Shown here: positions 1-8,335 of the stretch, piece by piece
Numbering within the stretch: position 1 is the first letter of the stretch
Layout of the letters: each line of letters opens with the position of its first letter
The notes under the pieces: generated by a model
The model's database searches: none
The model's input: the letters and a program-made list of their open reading frames with translations, nothing else
Told to the model about the DNA's origin: nothing
Assembly (NCBI GenBank): GCA_032027145.1
Contig: JAVSMP010000001.1
Coordinates: 2,981,116-3,045,115 of the forward strand
DNA: 64,000 nucleotides
From: Ignavibacterium sp.
Lineage (GTDB): Bacteria > Bacteroidota > Ignavibacteria > Ignavibacteriales > Ignavibacteriaceae
Direction of reading: 5' to 3'
Translations under genes and position numbers: made by a program

Positions 1-7
1 TCTCTGA

Positions 8-1423
8 TTATATTTCGCCAAGAAGTCGTTTAAAAAGTTTTGATGATTTAATTTCAGGATACTCCTGCTCAAACTCTGTTCTGATAGATGGATCATACAT
101 AAACGCAGTCTTTAAGCATTCAATCGCTTCTTTTGTTCTGCTCAAAACAAAATTTGCTTTAGCTTTATTATAATAAGAAGCAGCATCTTCTGGTTTAATT
201 TTAATACATTCATCAAAAGCTTTCAAAGCTTCAAGCCATTCGCCAAGTTCAAAATAAGTTTCAGCAAGATTAAACCACAGCTCATAATTATTCGGTTCAA
301 GCCTTGCTGCTTCTCTATAACTGTAAATACTTTCTCTAACTTGTCCGAGTGAATATTCAAGGTCTGCCTTTGCAAACCAGGCTTCGGCGCTGTCTTTTGA
401 AAGGGATATTGCTTTATTAAAATCTCTCAAGGCTAACTGATACTTACCCATAGAATCATAACAGAACCCCCGCGAAAGATAAGCATCATAATACTCATCG
501 TTAATTTTTATTGATTCTGAATAATACTTAACAGCAGATGGTAGGTCATTAAGTTCTTCGAAGATGTTAGCAATGTTGTAAACAGCAGTTTCATCATTCT
601 CATCTATTTCATAAGCTTTCTTAAAACAATCTACGGCTTCATATAATCGTCCAAGGTCAGCTAATGCATTTCCCTTATTATACCAAGCGCTTGCAAAGTT
701 ATCTCTTATTGAAATTGCAAGATCATAACTATTAATCCCCTGCTCAATTTTATTTAACTTGACTAAAACGATACCTCGATTATACCAGCCATTTGCATTG
801 TAAGGGTCCAAATCTAAAAATTTATCATACGCATCAAGTGCTTTTTCTAATTGAGCTGTATTTTCATAACAAAATCCTAATTCATAATATACCTCAGCAT
901 AATTAGGATCACGATCAACAACTTTTTTAAAATATAAAATTGCTTCTTCAAGTTTAGATCTTCTTTGAAACAACAATCCAATTGTAAACAGTGCATCTTC
1001 ATTTTCAGGATCGAGTTCTAAAACTCTTTCTAAAGATTCCTGAGCCTGATTTAACATTCCTAAATTCTCTTCGGCAGCAGCTTTATCAATTAAAGTTTCG
1101 ATATCATTTGGATTTAACGAAAGAGATTGTTCATAAGCAAGCAAGGCTTCACTAAACCTGAACAGTCCATTAAATACTATTCCCTTCTTTAACCAATACT
1201 CTGAATTATATGGGAATATTTCAATTAATTTTTCAAGAAGGTAAAGTGCATCTTCCAAACGATCAAGATCAATACAATTTTGAACAAGTTCATCAATCCG
1301 TTCAATAGAATTATAAACATAACCACTTTCCAAAATGGATTTACAATGCTTTAATTCTTCATCCAAATCCTGGTCTGGTAATTCAAATTCATCATCTGAA
1401 TGATCAGAATCAAAAACAGACAT
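8..1423 (-). CDS. tetratricopeptide repeat protein
   Basis: A 471-residue protein made almost entirely of TPR helices: about eleven 34-residue units from residue 35 to the end, with the usual pattern of W/Y, G, A and P (for example LDPENEDALFTIG, LDPYNANGWYNRG). The N-terminus is very acidic (MSVFDSDHSDDEFELPDQD). There is no signal peptide, membrane segment or catalytic domain, so it is probably a cytoplasmic scaffold for protein-protein contacts. The partner cannot be told from the sequence. The gene is complete, with a TAA stop at positions 8-10. It is the downstream neighbour of sucC on the same strand but is separated by a probable terminator, so it is likely transcribed on its own. Confidence 0.9.
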   Translation of the reverse strand: MSVFDSDHSDDEFELPDQDLDEELKHCKSILESGYVYNSIERIDELVQNCIDLDRLEDALYLLEKLIEIFPYNSEYWLKKGIVFNGLFRFSEALLAYEQSLSLNPNDIETLIDKAAAEENLGMLNQAQESLERVLELDPENEDALFTIGLLFQRRSKLEEAILYFKKVVDRDPNYAEVYYELGFCYENTAQLEKALDAYDKFLDLDPYNANGWYNRGIVLVKLNKIEQGINSYDLAISIRDNFASAWYNKGNALADLGRLYEAVDCFKKAYEIDENDETAVYNIANIFEELNDLPSAVKYYSESIKINDEYYDAYLSRGFCYDSMGKYQLALRDFNKAISLSKDSAEAWFAKADLEYSLGQVRESIYSYREAARLEPNNYELWFNLAETYFELGEWLEALKAFDECIKIKPEDAASYYNKAKANFVLSRTKEAIECLKTAFMYDPSIRTEFEQEYPEIKSSKLFKRLLGEI

Positions 1424-1517
1424 TAAGCTCTCCTATTTGAACATTATTCCTGAAAAAAAATCTAATACTAAAAACAAACATCAAAAAAGATTTTTATAAC
1501 TAATTAAATTACTGTCG

Positions 1518-1578
1518 ATAAAAAAACTCAGATGTTCCTACAAGATTATTATACTTTATTTAAAAGAATATCTGAGTT
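1518..1578 (-). terminator. probable sucC terminator
   Basis: The arms AACTCAGAT (1525-1533) and ATCTGAGTT (1570-1578) are perfect 9-bp inverted repeats. On the minus strand the second arm runs into a T tract (positions 1526 down to 1519). The 36-nt loop is long for an intrinsic terminator, so this is a moderate call. It lies just after the sucC stop. Confidence 0.45.
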
Positions 1579-1591
1579 AAAGATAAAACAA

Positions 1592-2809
1592 TTATTTAGT
1601 TCTAAGAACTGCTGTAACCTTTTCGGCAGCATCTTGTAAACTTTTAGCTACTTCAAAATGCAGTGATGATTGATCAAGCAGATCAGCAGCTTCTTCTGCA
1701 TTTGTTCCTTCCAACCTTACAACTATTGGAACCTTCACATCCATTTCTGTTGCTGCATCAATTACACCTTGTGCAACACGGTCACATCGAACAATTCCGC
1801 CAAAAATATTAATCAATATTGCCTTCACATTAGGATCAGAAAGAATAATCTTAAATCCGTTTGCCACAGTTTCTTTATTTGCACCGCCGCCTACATCCAG
1901 AAAATTTGCCGGCTCGCCTCCTGCAAGTTTTATAATATCCATTGTTGCCATTGCAAGCCCAGCACCGTTAACCATACATCCAACATTGCCATCAAGTTTA
2001 ATGTAATTAAGATTAAACTTTGATGCTTCAATTTCTAACGGATCCTCTTCATCAAGATCTCTGTATTCAAATATTTCAGGATGACGATAAAGAGCATTGT
2101 CATCAAAATTCATTTTAGCATCAAGTGCAACTACTTTATCATCATTGGTGATAACCAATGGATTTATTTCCAGCAATGATGCATCAGTTGCTTCATAAGC
2201 TTTGTAAAGAGATCTGATAAATGGTATAAAGCTTTTGAAAGCATTTCCCTGCAAGCCTAAAGCAAAAGCTAATTTACGTGCCTGATATGGCTGCAGACCA
2301 ACACCCGGTTCAATCCATTCTTTAATAATTTTTTCAGGAGTTTCTTCAGCTACTTTCTCAATTTCAACTCCGCCTTCAGTTGAAACCATAATTACATTTT
2401 TTGAAACTGAGCGATCTAAAAGAATTCCTAAATACAATTCCTTTTTATAATCTAATCCTTCGGTAATGTATAGAGTTTTAACAACCTTACCTTCCGGACC
2501 TGATTGATGAGTAACAAGAATATTGCCAAGAATTTTTTCTGCATATTCTGCTGCTTTTTCTGGTGAGGTTGTAAACTTTACTCCGCCTTCCAGAACTAAA
2601 TTATCTCTGTCATTAATATCATATACTTTTCCTTTACCTCTGCCGCCTGCATGTATTTGAGATTTTACAACAAACTGATTAATACCACGCTGCTGCAAAG
2701 TTGCAATCGCATTATCAAACTCCAGCATACTTTTAATAGCTATCCCATCCTGAACAGGAACACCAAATTTCTTAAGTGTTTCTTTTGCCTGAAATTCGTG
2801 TATTTTCAT
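1592..2809 (-). CDS. sucC: succinyl-CoA ligase (ADP-forming) subunit beta
   Basis: ATP-grasp beta subunit of succinyl-CoA synthetase (TCA cycle; succinyl-CoA + ADP + Pi to succinate + ATP + CoA). Seen: the N-terminus MKIHEFQAKETLKKFGVPV, the glycine-rich SQIHAGGRGKGKV segment, LEINPLV, and the C-terminal CoA-ligase part with GGIVRCDRVAQG. The start is placed at MKIHEFQ (2809) because the family begins there; an in-frame ATG at 2833 would add eight atypical residues. GGAG lies upstream of the chosen ATG. The alpha subunit gene sucD, often adjacent, is not in this window, so the two subunits are encoded apart. Confidence 0.95.
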   Translation of the reverse strand: MKIHEFQAKETLKKFGVPVQDGIAIKSMLEFDNAIATLQQRGINQFVVKSQIHAGGRGKGKVYDINDRDNLVLEGGVKFTTSPEKAAEYAEKILGNILVTHQSGPEGKVVKTLYITEGLDYKKELYLGILLDRSVSKNVIMVSTEGGVEIEKVAEETPEKIIKEWIEPGVGLQPYQARKLAFALGLQGNAFKSFIPFIRSLYKAYEATDASLLEINPLVITNDDKVVALDAKMNFDDNALYRHPEIFEYRDLDEEDPLEIEASKFNLNYIKLDGNVGCMVNGAGLAMATMDIIKLAGGEPANFLDVGGGANKETVANGFKIILSDPNVKAILINIFGGIVRCDRVAQGVIDAATEMDVKVPIVVRLEGTNAEEAADLLDQSSLHFEVAKSLQDAAEKVTAVLRTK

Positions 2810-2944
2810 AAAAAATTTACTCCGTTCCTTCACATTAAAGTAAAGGTTATTTTATTGTTATTTATTTTCTCAATCGAATTTGTTTTTGATTTCTCCGTGA
2901 ATGAAACACAGCAAAAATATTAATACTATTATCAACAATTTAAT

Positions 2945-3157
2945 ACAATATTATAAAAGGAAATCTCTTCACTACTTTTTTTCTAAAGTTCTCAAATTCT
3001 ATTGGATAAAGCTCTGGTTACCTTTTAACTTTTTGTATTGCATCATCAATACATCTTACGAATCTAAATCCAAACCAACTTGTTGAATTCCGTACCGCCA
3101 AACAGCTTCTATAAATTCTTCTTCTGCTTTTAGATGGAATACAACTCTATACTTCAT
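2945..3157 (-). pseudogene. degraded RelE/ParE-family toxin gene
   Basis: Minus-strand relic of a type II toxin. It starts at ATG 3157 as MKYRVVFHLKAEEEFIEAV and stays in frame to about QQVGLDLDS. It then shifts frame into GFRFVRCIDDAIQKVKR, hits an in-frame stop, and continues PELYPIEFENFRKKVVKRFP. The order and spacing match ParE/RelE toxins (AIQKIK..PELYP..NFRR..VKRFP). A frameshift and a stop make it non-functional. The ATG is one base-step after the antitoxin stop, so the original two-gene layout is still visible. Confidence 0.75.
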
Positions 3158-3395
3158 TTATATATTGCCTAAAAATTCGTCCCTAATTTCTTCCCAGGAT
3201 CTGTCAAGTTCTGGATTTATTTTAAAAGAACTACGTCTTTCCTTTACAATGTTTTTTTTGCAAATCAGTCAGATCAAATGATTTTTCCTCGTTAGCGATG
3301 TTATCCCAAATTTTCTTAAATCAAAAGAATCTTTTCTGAAACACTTAGATTATTTATTTGGGATCTTAGATTATCATTTATTTCAATAATTCTGT
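3158..3395 (-). pseudogene. degraded antitoxin (TIGR02574/PF09720 addiction module type)
   Basis: Minus-strand fragments reading INNLSVSEKILLI, then KIWDNIANEEKSFDLTDLQKK, then RRSSFKINPELDRSWEEIRD, ending ..EFLGNI and TAA at 3160-3158. These match the short addiction-module antitoxins with the SWEEI(R/K) C-terminus. At least two frame breaks and a stop separate the pieces, and no clean start remains. It is paired with the toxin relic immediately downstream. Assigned from remembered family patterns; a search would settle it. Confidence 0.7.
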
Positions 3396-3443
3396 TTTAC
3401 TTTTTATAATAAAAAAGATACTCCAATTTCAATTCAGATTTTT

Positions 3444-3470
3444 CCCTTCTCTTAGGGAAGGGCTTTTTTA
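3444..3470 (+). terminator. hairpin with T tract at the end of pruA
   Basis: CCCTTC (3444-3449) and GAAGGG (3457-3462) pair around a 7-nt loop and are followed on the plus strand by CTTTTTTA. The T tract favours termination of plus-strand transcripts. On the minus strand, where pruA ends, the arm is followed by A, not T. It may act weakly for pruA or be a leftover of the decayed region. Confidence 0.3.
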
Positions 3471-5099
3471 TTTATCACTCATAAACGGATAACGCCAATC
3501 CTTTGGGGGATCGAAAGTTTCTTTTATTGTTCTTGCAGTCATCCATCTTAAAATGTTCATTGCACTTCCTGCTTTATCATTTGTACCGGAAGCTCTGCCG
3601 CCTCCAAATGGCTGCTGACCGACAACCGCCCCAGTTGGTTTATCGTTAATATAAAAATTACCCGCGGAATTTCTTAATCTATCTGACATCTTAACAATAG
3701 CATTTCTATCCTGGGCAAAGATCGCTCCGGTTAATGCATAAGGAGAAGTTTCATCACACAAAGTAAGTGTTTCATCAAGCTTTTCATCTTCATAAACATA
3801 GATAGTAAGAACCGGACCAAATATCTCTTCTTCCATCGTTTTGAACTTTGGATTTGTTGTTACAATGGTTGTAGGCTCTATAAAATAACCTTTTGAGTCA
3901 TCGAAATTTCCTCCGGTTATGATCTCTGCTTCTTTTGATTCCTTTGCAAATTTAATATAATCAGTAATTGATTTGAAAGCTCCTTTATCAATAACAGCAG
4001 ACATAAAGTTTGTAAAATCTTCAACATCTCCCATTTTAATCTTACCGACTTCAGCAACATACTTTTCTTTAAACTCTTTCCATAAAGATTTTGGAATATA
4101 CATTCTTGAAGCTGCAGAACATTTTTGTCCCTGGAATTCAAATGCGCCTCTCAAAGCTGCAACAACTAATGCATCAACATCAGCAGATTTGTGAACGAAT
4201 ATAAAATCCTTGCCACCGGTTTCTCCAACAATGCGCGGATAGTATTTCATATTCTTAAGATTATCAGAAATTGTTTTCCACATATTCTGAAACACTTCTG
4301 TTGAGCCTGTAAAATGTACGCCGGCAAGATTTGGATTTGTAAATGCCGGTGTTCCAACCTGTCCGCCTGAACCGGGAACAAAATTAATTACACCTTTTGG
4401 TAAACCAGCTTCTTCAAATAATTTCATCAGCCAGTAAGCAGAATAAACAGAGCTTGATGCCGGTTTCCATAAACTTACATTGCCAACAAGTGCCGGAGCA
4501 GTTGGCAGATTGCCTGCAATTGAAGTAAAGTTAAATGGTGTTACTGCAAAGATGAATCCCTCTAATGGGCGATACTCTGAACGATTCCACATTCCACTAC
4601 CAGAATATGGTTGTTCCTGCATTAGTTGAGCCATATAGAAGCTGTTAAATCTAAAGAAATCGATTAACTCTGCAGCCGAATCAATCTCAGCTTGATAAAC
4701 AGTTTTAGATTGCCCAAGCATAGTAGCAGCATTTATTGTTGCCCGCCAGGGTCCGGCAAGAAGATCAGCAATCTTTAAGAACACCGCAACTCTATGTTCC
4801 CATGGCATTTCTGCCCAGGTTTTACGAGCTTCAAGAGCTGCTTCAACAGCCATATCAACTTCTTTTTTACCAGCTTTATGATAAACGCCCAACACATGAC
4901 TATGATTGTGCGGAATCACCATTTTTTCTGTGTTGCCGGTTTTTACTTCTTCACCGCCGATAATAAGCGGCACTTCTATTTGTTTAGACTTGAGTTCGAT
5001 TAATTTTTTCTTTAATTCTTCTCTTTCTGGTGAACCAGGTTTATAAGCCTTAACTGGTTCATTGATTGGCTGTGGAACTTTGAAATATGCATTTGACAT
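3468..5099 (-). CDS. pruA: L-glutamate gamma-semialdehyde dehydrogenase (1-pyrroline-5-carboxylate dehydrogenase)
   Basis: A 543-residue aldehyde dehydrogenase of the P5C dehydrogenase type, the second step of proline breakdown (glutamate semialdehyde + NAD to glutamate). Seen: FTGSTEVFQNMWK (NAD-binding region), VGETGGKD with the catalytic-base Glu, GQKCSAASR with the nucleophile Cys, and EEEIFGPVLTIYVYED. Length and the N-terminal VPQPINEPVKAYKPGS segment match single-function P5C dehydrogenases rather than the bifunctional PutA. No proline dehydrogenase gene is adjacent. It is likely transcribed from the 5100-5639 region. Confidence 0.93.
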   Translation of the reverse strand: MSNAYFKVPQPINEPVKAYKPGSPEREELKKKLIELKSKQIEVPLIIGGEEVKTGNTEKMVIPHNHSHVLGVYHKAGKKEVDMAVEAALEARKTWAEMPWEHRVAVFLKIADLLAGPWRATINAATMLGQSKTVYQAEIDSAAELIDFFRFNSFYMAQLMQEQPYSGSGMWNRSEYRPLEGFIFAVTPFNFTSIAGNLPTAPALVGNVSLWKPASSSVYSAYWLMKLFEEAGLPKGVINFVPGSGGQVGTPAFTNPNLAGVHFTGSTEVFQNMWKTISDNLKNMKYYPRIVGETGGKDFIFVHKSADVDALVVAALRGAFEFQGQKCSAASRMYIPKSLWKEFKEKYVAEVGKIKMGDVEDFTNFMSAVIDKGAFKSITDYIKFAKESKEAEIITGGNFDDSKGYFIEPTTIVTTNPKFKTMEEEIFGPVLTIYVYEDEKLDETLTLCDETSPYALTGAIFAQDRNAIVKMSDRLRNSAGNFYINDKPTGAVVGQQPFGGGRASGTNDKAGSAMNILRWMTARTIKETFDPPKDWRYPFMSDK

Positions 5100-5639
5100 G
5101 ATGTAATCCTAAAATTTTAAAAATTATTGATGAAAATTTAACGCTTTTAGGTGGGATTTTCAATTAATGTGTTTAAGTGAATTAAACGAAGGAAATGCTC
5201 TTGGTTGTTACTTATCATAGCAAGATTTTTTTCAATTTTAGTTTAATACAAAAGCGCAGACTGTTGAAAATAATTTATTCTCTTGTCCAATCTTCTAACT
5301 TTATATCAGTAATTCTTTTAAATTCTTTTGTATTATTTGTCCGAGCTATCACGAACCACTATTTACTTCTAACTGATTACAGTTAAATAACATCATAAAA
5401 AAGTTATTAAGTTGTAGTTCGGAAATTTTCCAAATACCAAATTCGCACTCATATCAATTCTTAAGTAAATATAGTTAGGCGATCAATCTGAATGTTGTAC
5501 CAAAGGCTGTTAACTTTCCACTTTGCAATCTAGATTTTTGATATTATTTTGCTCACAAGTAAACTTTTTCCTAAGCTTATCTTAAACTAATAACTGGTTT
5601 TCAGTGGGCGAAATCCAGTATAAAAAAGGAAGGTAACAA
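5100..5639. other. 540-bp divergent intergenic region, no gene seen
   Basis: It lies between pruA (minus) and the acyl-CoA ligase gene (plus), so it should hold promoters for both. AT-rich. A good ribosome binding site (GGAAGG) sits just before the ATG at 5640. A minus-strand stretch reading VIARTNNTKEFKRITDIKL (about 5290-5350) looks weakly coding but has no start or homologue that I know. No clear -35/-10 pair was identified. Confidence 0.5.
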
Positions 5640-7478
5640 ATGGCAGCAATCGATTATTTAACTACCGTACCCCGTCTTTATCAATATCTTACTGAAGAGT
5701 ACAGTAAGGAAACCAATAATTATGTAATTAAACATAAAGTTGATGGCAAGTACGTTGGTATAACTTACGACCAGTTAAAAGAAGAAACAGATGCGTTTGC
5801 ATTTGGATTAGCTTCGTTAGGTATTAAGAAAGATGATAAGGTTGCAATAATTTCAGAAAACCGGCCTGAATGGGTTTACAGTGATATGGCTATCCTGAGC
5901 CTCGGTGCAGTTGATGTTCCGTTATATCCATCGCTGACTGCTGAATCAGTTGAGTTTATTCTGAATAACTCTGAGTCCAAAATAATAATTGTTTCCACAA
6001 AGTTTCAGCTTAATAAAGTGATGAAGGTAAGGAATAAATGTAAAACACTTAAGTTTATTATCCTTCTTAATGAAAAGGACTATGATCCAAAAATCAAAGA
6101 CCTTATAAATTTTAGTAAAGTTCAGGAGTATGGCAAAGCTTTTCAGAAACAACACCCTTCTTTGCTTAAAGATAATGTTACTTCAATAAAACCATCGGAT
6201 ATTTGTACAATTATTTACACCTCTGGAACAACCGGTGAACCGAAAGGTGTTGTACTAACACATCATAACATTCTTTCAAATGTTGAAGCTGCACTTCAGT
6301 CATTTCCTATCTCAAACAAAGATGTATTCTTATCATTCCTACCATTATGCCACATCTTTGAAAGAATGGCTGGTTATTACACTGCTTTTTCTGCTAAGTG
6401 TACAGTTTGTTATGCAGAAAGTATCGAAACAGTTGCACAAAACCTGATTGAAGTTAAACCAACAATTATGACCACAGTACCAAGATTGTTTGAGAGAATC
6501 CATTCGAAGATTATTAAAAATGTAGAATCTCAGTCAGAGAAAAAACAAAAAATCTTTTTTTGGGCAATGGAAGCCGGTAAAAAATATAGAGATGCAGAAA
6601 AAGCTAAAAAGATACCACTGACATTATTATTACAATTTAAATTAGCTGATAAACTTGTTTATAAAACTTTGCAGGAGAAAACAGGAGGCAATTTAAGATT
6701 TTTTATTTCTGGTGGAGCAGCTTTGCCGCGGGCACTTGGTGAATTTTTTGAAGCAATTGGGATAAAAATCCTTGAGGGATACGGATTAACTGAATCTTCA
6801 CCGGTTATTGCTGCAAACAGATATGACGATTATAAATTTGGCTCAGTTGGAAAGCCTTTCCCGGGAGTAGAAGTAAAAATTGCACCTGATGGTGAGATAC
6901 TTGCAAGAGGTCCAAACATTATGCAAGGTTACTATAAAAACAAAAAAGATACTGAAGCAACGGTTAAAGACGGCTGGCTTTATACCGGTGATATCGGAGT
7001 ATTTGATGCTGATGGGTTTTTAATCATCACTGACAGAAAAAAACACTTGTTTAAAACATCTTCTGGAAAATATATTGCACCTACTCCGATAGAAAGCCTG
7101 TTCCTTGCAAGTAAATATATTGACCAATTTGTTTTGATTGGAGATAGAAGAATGTTCCTGACTGCACTTATTGTTCCTGATTTTGAGGCAGTAAAGGAAT
7201 ATGCTGATACTCATAAAATTGCTTATGAAAAAGTTGAAGACCTCGTTAGAGATGAAGAGATTTATAAAATGCTTGACAAGGAAATGGATCAGTTCCAGAA
7301 AAAACTTGCAAACTATGAGCGAGTAAGAAAATTTATATTACTTGATAAACCATTTACAATTGAATCGGGCGAAATTACACCCAGCCTGAAGATCAAACGT
7401 CAGTTTGTGGAAGAAAGATACCAGGATTTAATTGAACAAATGTATCAAAGCCTGGATAAATCAGTTCCGATAAGATAA
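5640..7478 (+). CDS. long-chain fatty-acid--CoA ligase (AMP-forming)
   Basis: A 612-residue adenylate-forming enzyme that activates fatty acids to acyl-CoA through an acyl-AMP intermediate. Seen: the P-loop-like motif IYTSGTTGEPKGVVLTH (near residue 190), LEGYGLTESSPV, YTGDIGVFDADGFLIITDRKKHLFKTSSGKYIAP. The GKYIAP form is typical of the long-chain ACSL-like group. The start is supported by GGAAGG eight bases upstream. It is one of only four plus-strand genes here and faces the inositol monophosphatase gene. Probable role: fatty-acid activation for beta-oxidation or lipid synthesis at the inner membrane. Confidence 0.92.
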   Translation: MAAIDYLTTVPRLYQYLTEEYSKETNNYVIKHKVDGKYVGITYDQLKEETDAFAFGLASLGIKKDDKVAIISENRPEWVYSDMAILSLGAVDVPLYPSLTAESVEFILNNSESKIIIVSTKFQLNKVMKVRNKCKTLKFIILLNEKDYDPKIKDLINFSKVQEYGKAFQKQHPSLLKDNVTSIKPSDICTIIYTSGTTGEPKGVVLTHHNILSNVEAALQSFPISNKDVFLSFLPLCHIFERMAGYYTAFSAKCTVCYAESIETVAQNLIEVKPTIMTTVPRLFERIHSKIIKNVESQSEKKQKIFFWAMEAGKKYRDAEKAKKIPLTLLLQFKLADKLVYKTLQEKTGGNLRFFISGGAALPRALGEFFEAIGIKILEGYGLTESSPVIAANRYDDYKFGSVGKPFPGVEVKIAPDGEILARGPNIMQGYYKNKKDTEATVKDGWLYTGDIGVFDADGFLIITDRKKHLFKTSSGKYIAPTPIESLFLASKYIDQFVLIGDRRMFLTALIVPDFEAVKEYADTHKIAYEKVEDLVRDEEIYKMLDKEMDQFQKKLANYERVRKFILLDKPFTIESGEITPSLKIKRQFVEERYQDLIEQMYQSLDKSVPIR

Positions 7479-7566
7479 TAATCTTATAAACTGTGATAAT
7501 TAGTTTATACAACCTTTCATATAATAGAATTGTATTTATTGTAAGCTTTCTATCAATTACAAATAA

Positions 7567-8331
7567 TTAAACTTTCAATCCATCAATCATCTGTTGATGG
7601 ATTTTTTTATTGCTTGCGAGTATTTGTTTAGTAAAAATATCTATTCTATTTCCGGTAAAGTCAGTTACAATTCCGCCGGCTTCTTCTACGATTAGTTTTC
7701 CGGCACAAATATCCCAGGGATGCAGTGATACTTCCCAGAAGCCGTCAAACACACCGCTTGCAACATAACAGAAATCAATTGCTGCTGAACCTAATCTTCT
7801 TACTGCACGGGCTTTTTTTGTAAGTGATTCAAATCTTTCAAATGCTTTATAAGGATTATCTTCTACATTATAAGGAAATCCGGTAGCTAATACACCAAAA
7901 CTAATATTATTATTTTCACTTACATTAATTTTAGAACCATTTGCAAAAGAACCGCTGCCTATTTCTGAGGAGTAATAGATATTTGACATAACATCGTAAA
8001 CTACTCCCGCAACAATTTCTCCTTTTTTAATCACCCCGATTGAAACAGCAAAGACCGGTAAGCCGTGTGTAAAGTTAGTAGTGCCGTCAAGCGGATCAAT
8101 CACCCAAAGGTAATCTGAATCTTTATTATGTTCTCCTGACTCTTCGGTTAGAATATTATGCGTCGGATATTTTTTTGTGATAAAATCTAATATCGTCTCT
8201 TCAGATTTTTTATCTATTTCTGTTACAAGATTTTTTTCACTTGATTTATATTCAATCTGAAAATTTTTACCAAACCCATGGCGAATAATATCGCCGGCTA
8301 TACCGGCGATCTCTAAAATGTCTTTAATCAT
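7567..8331 (-). CDS. suhB: inositol monophosphatase family protein
   Basis: A 254-residue Mg-dependent phosphatase of the IMPase/SuhB fold. Seen: TEESGEH (metal-binding Glu), DPLDGTTNFTHGLPVFAVSIG (motif WxxDPLDGTxNF) and HPWDICAGKLIVEEAGG. It should hydrolyse myo-inositol monophosphates or related sugar phosphates; SuhB homologues can also act in transcription antitermination. The start is four bases after the stop of the type IX cargo gene upstream, so the two are probably co-transcribed, though no functional link is evident. Confidence 0.9.
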   Translation of the reverse strand: MIKDILEIAGIAGDIIRHGFGKNFQIEYKSSEKNLVTEIDKKSEETILDFITKKYPTHNILTEESGEHNKDSDYLWVIDPLDGTTNFTHGLPVFAVSIGVIKKGEIVAGVVYDVMSNIYYSSEIGSGSFANGSKINVSENNNISFGVLATGFPYNVEDNPYKAFERFESLTKKARAVRRLGSAAIDFCYVASGVFDGFWEVSLHPWDICAGKLIVEEAGGIVTDFTGNRIDIFTKQILASNKKIHQQMIDGLKV

Positions 8332-8335
8332 AAAT

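Noticed and set aside
5195-5386. Short ORFs in the 5100-5639 gap
   Set aside because: No ribosome binding site, no recognisable domain, AT-rich composition; more likely regulatory DNA.
7485-7509. TATAAACT/AGTTTATA hairpin between the acyl-CoA ligase and phosphatase genes
   Set aside because: AT-only stem without a following T tract; too weak to call a terminator.
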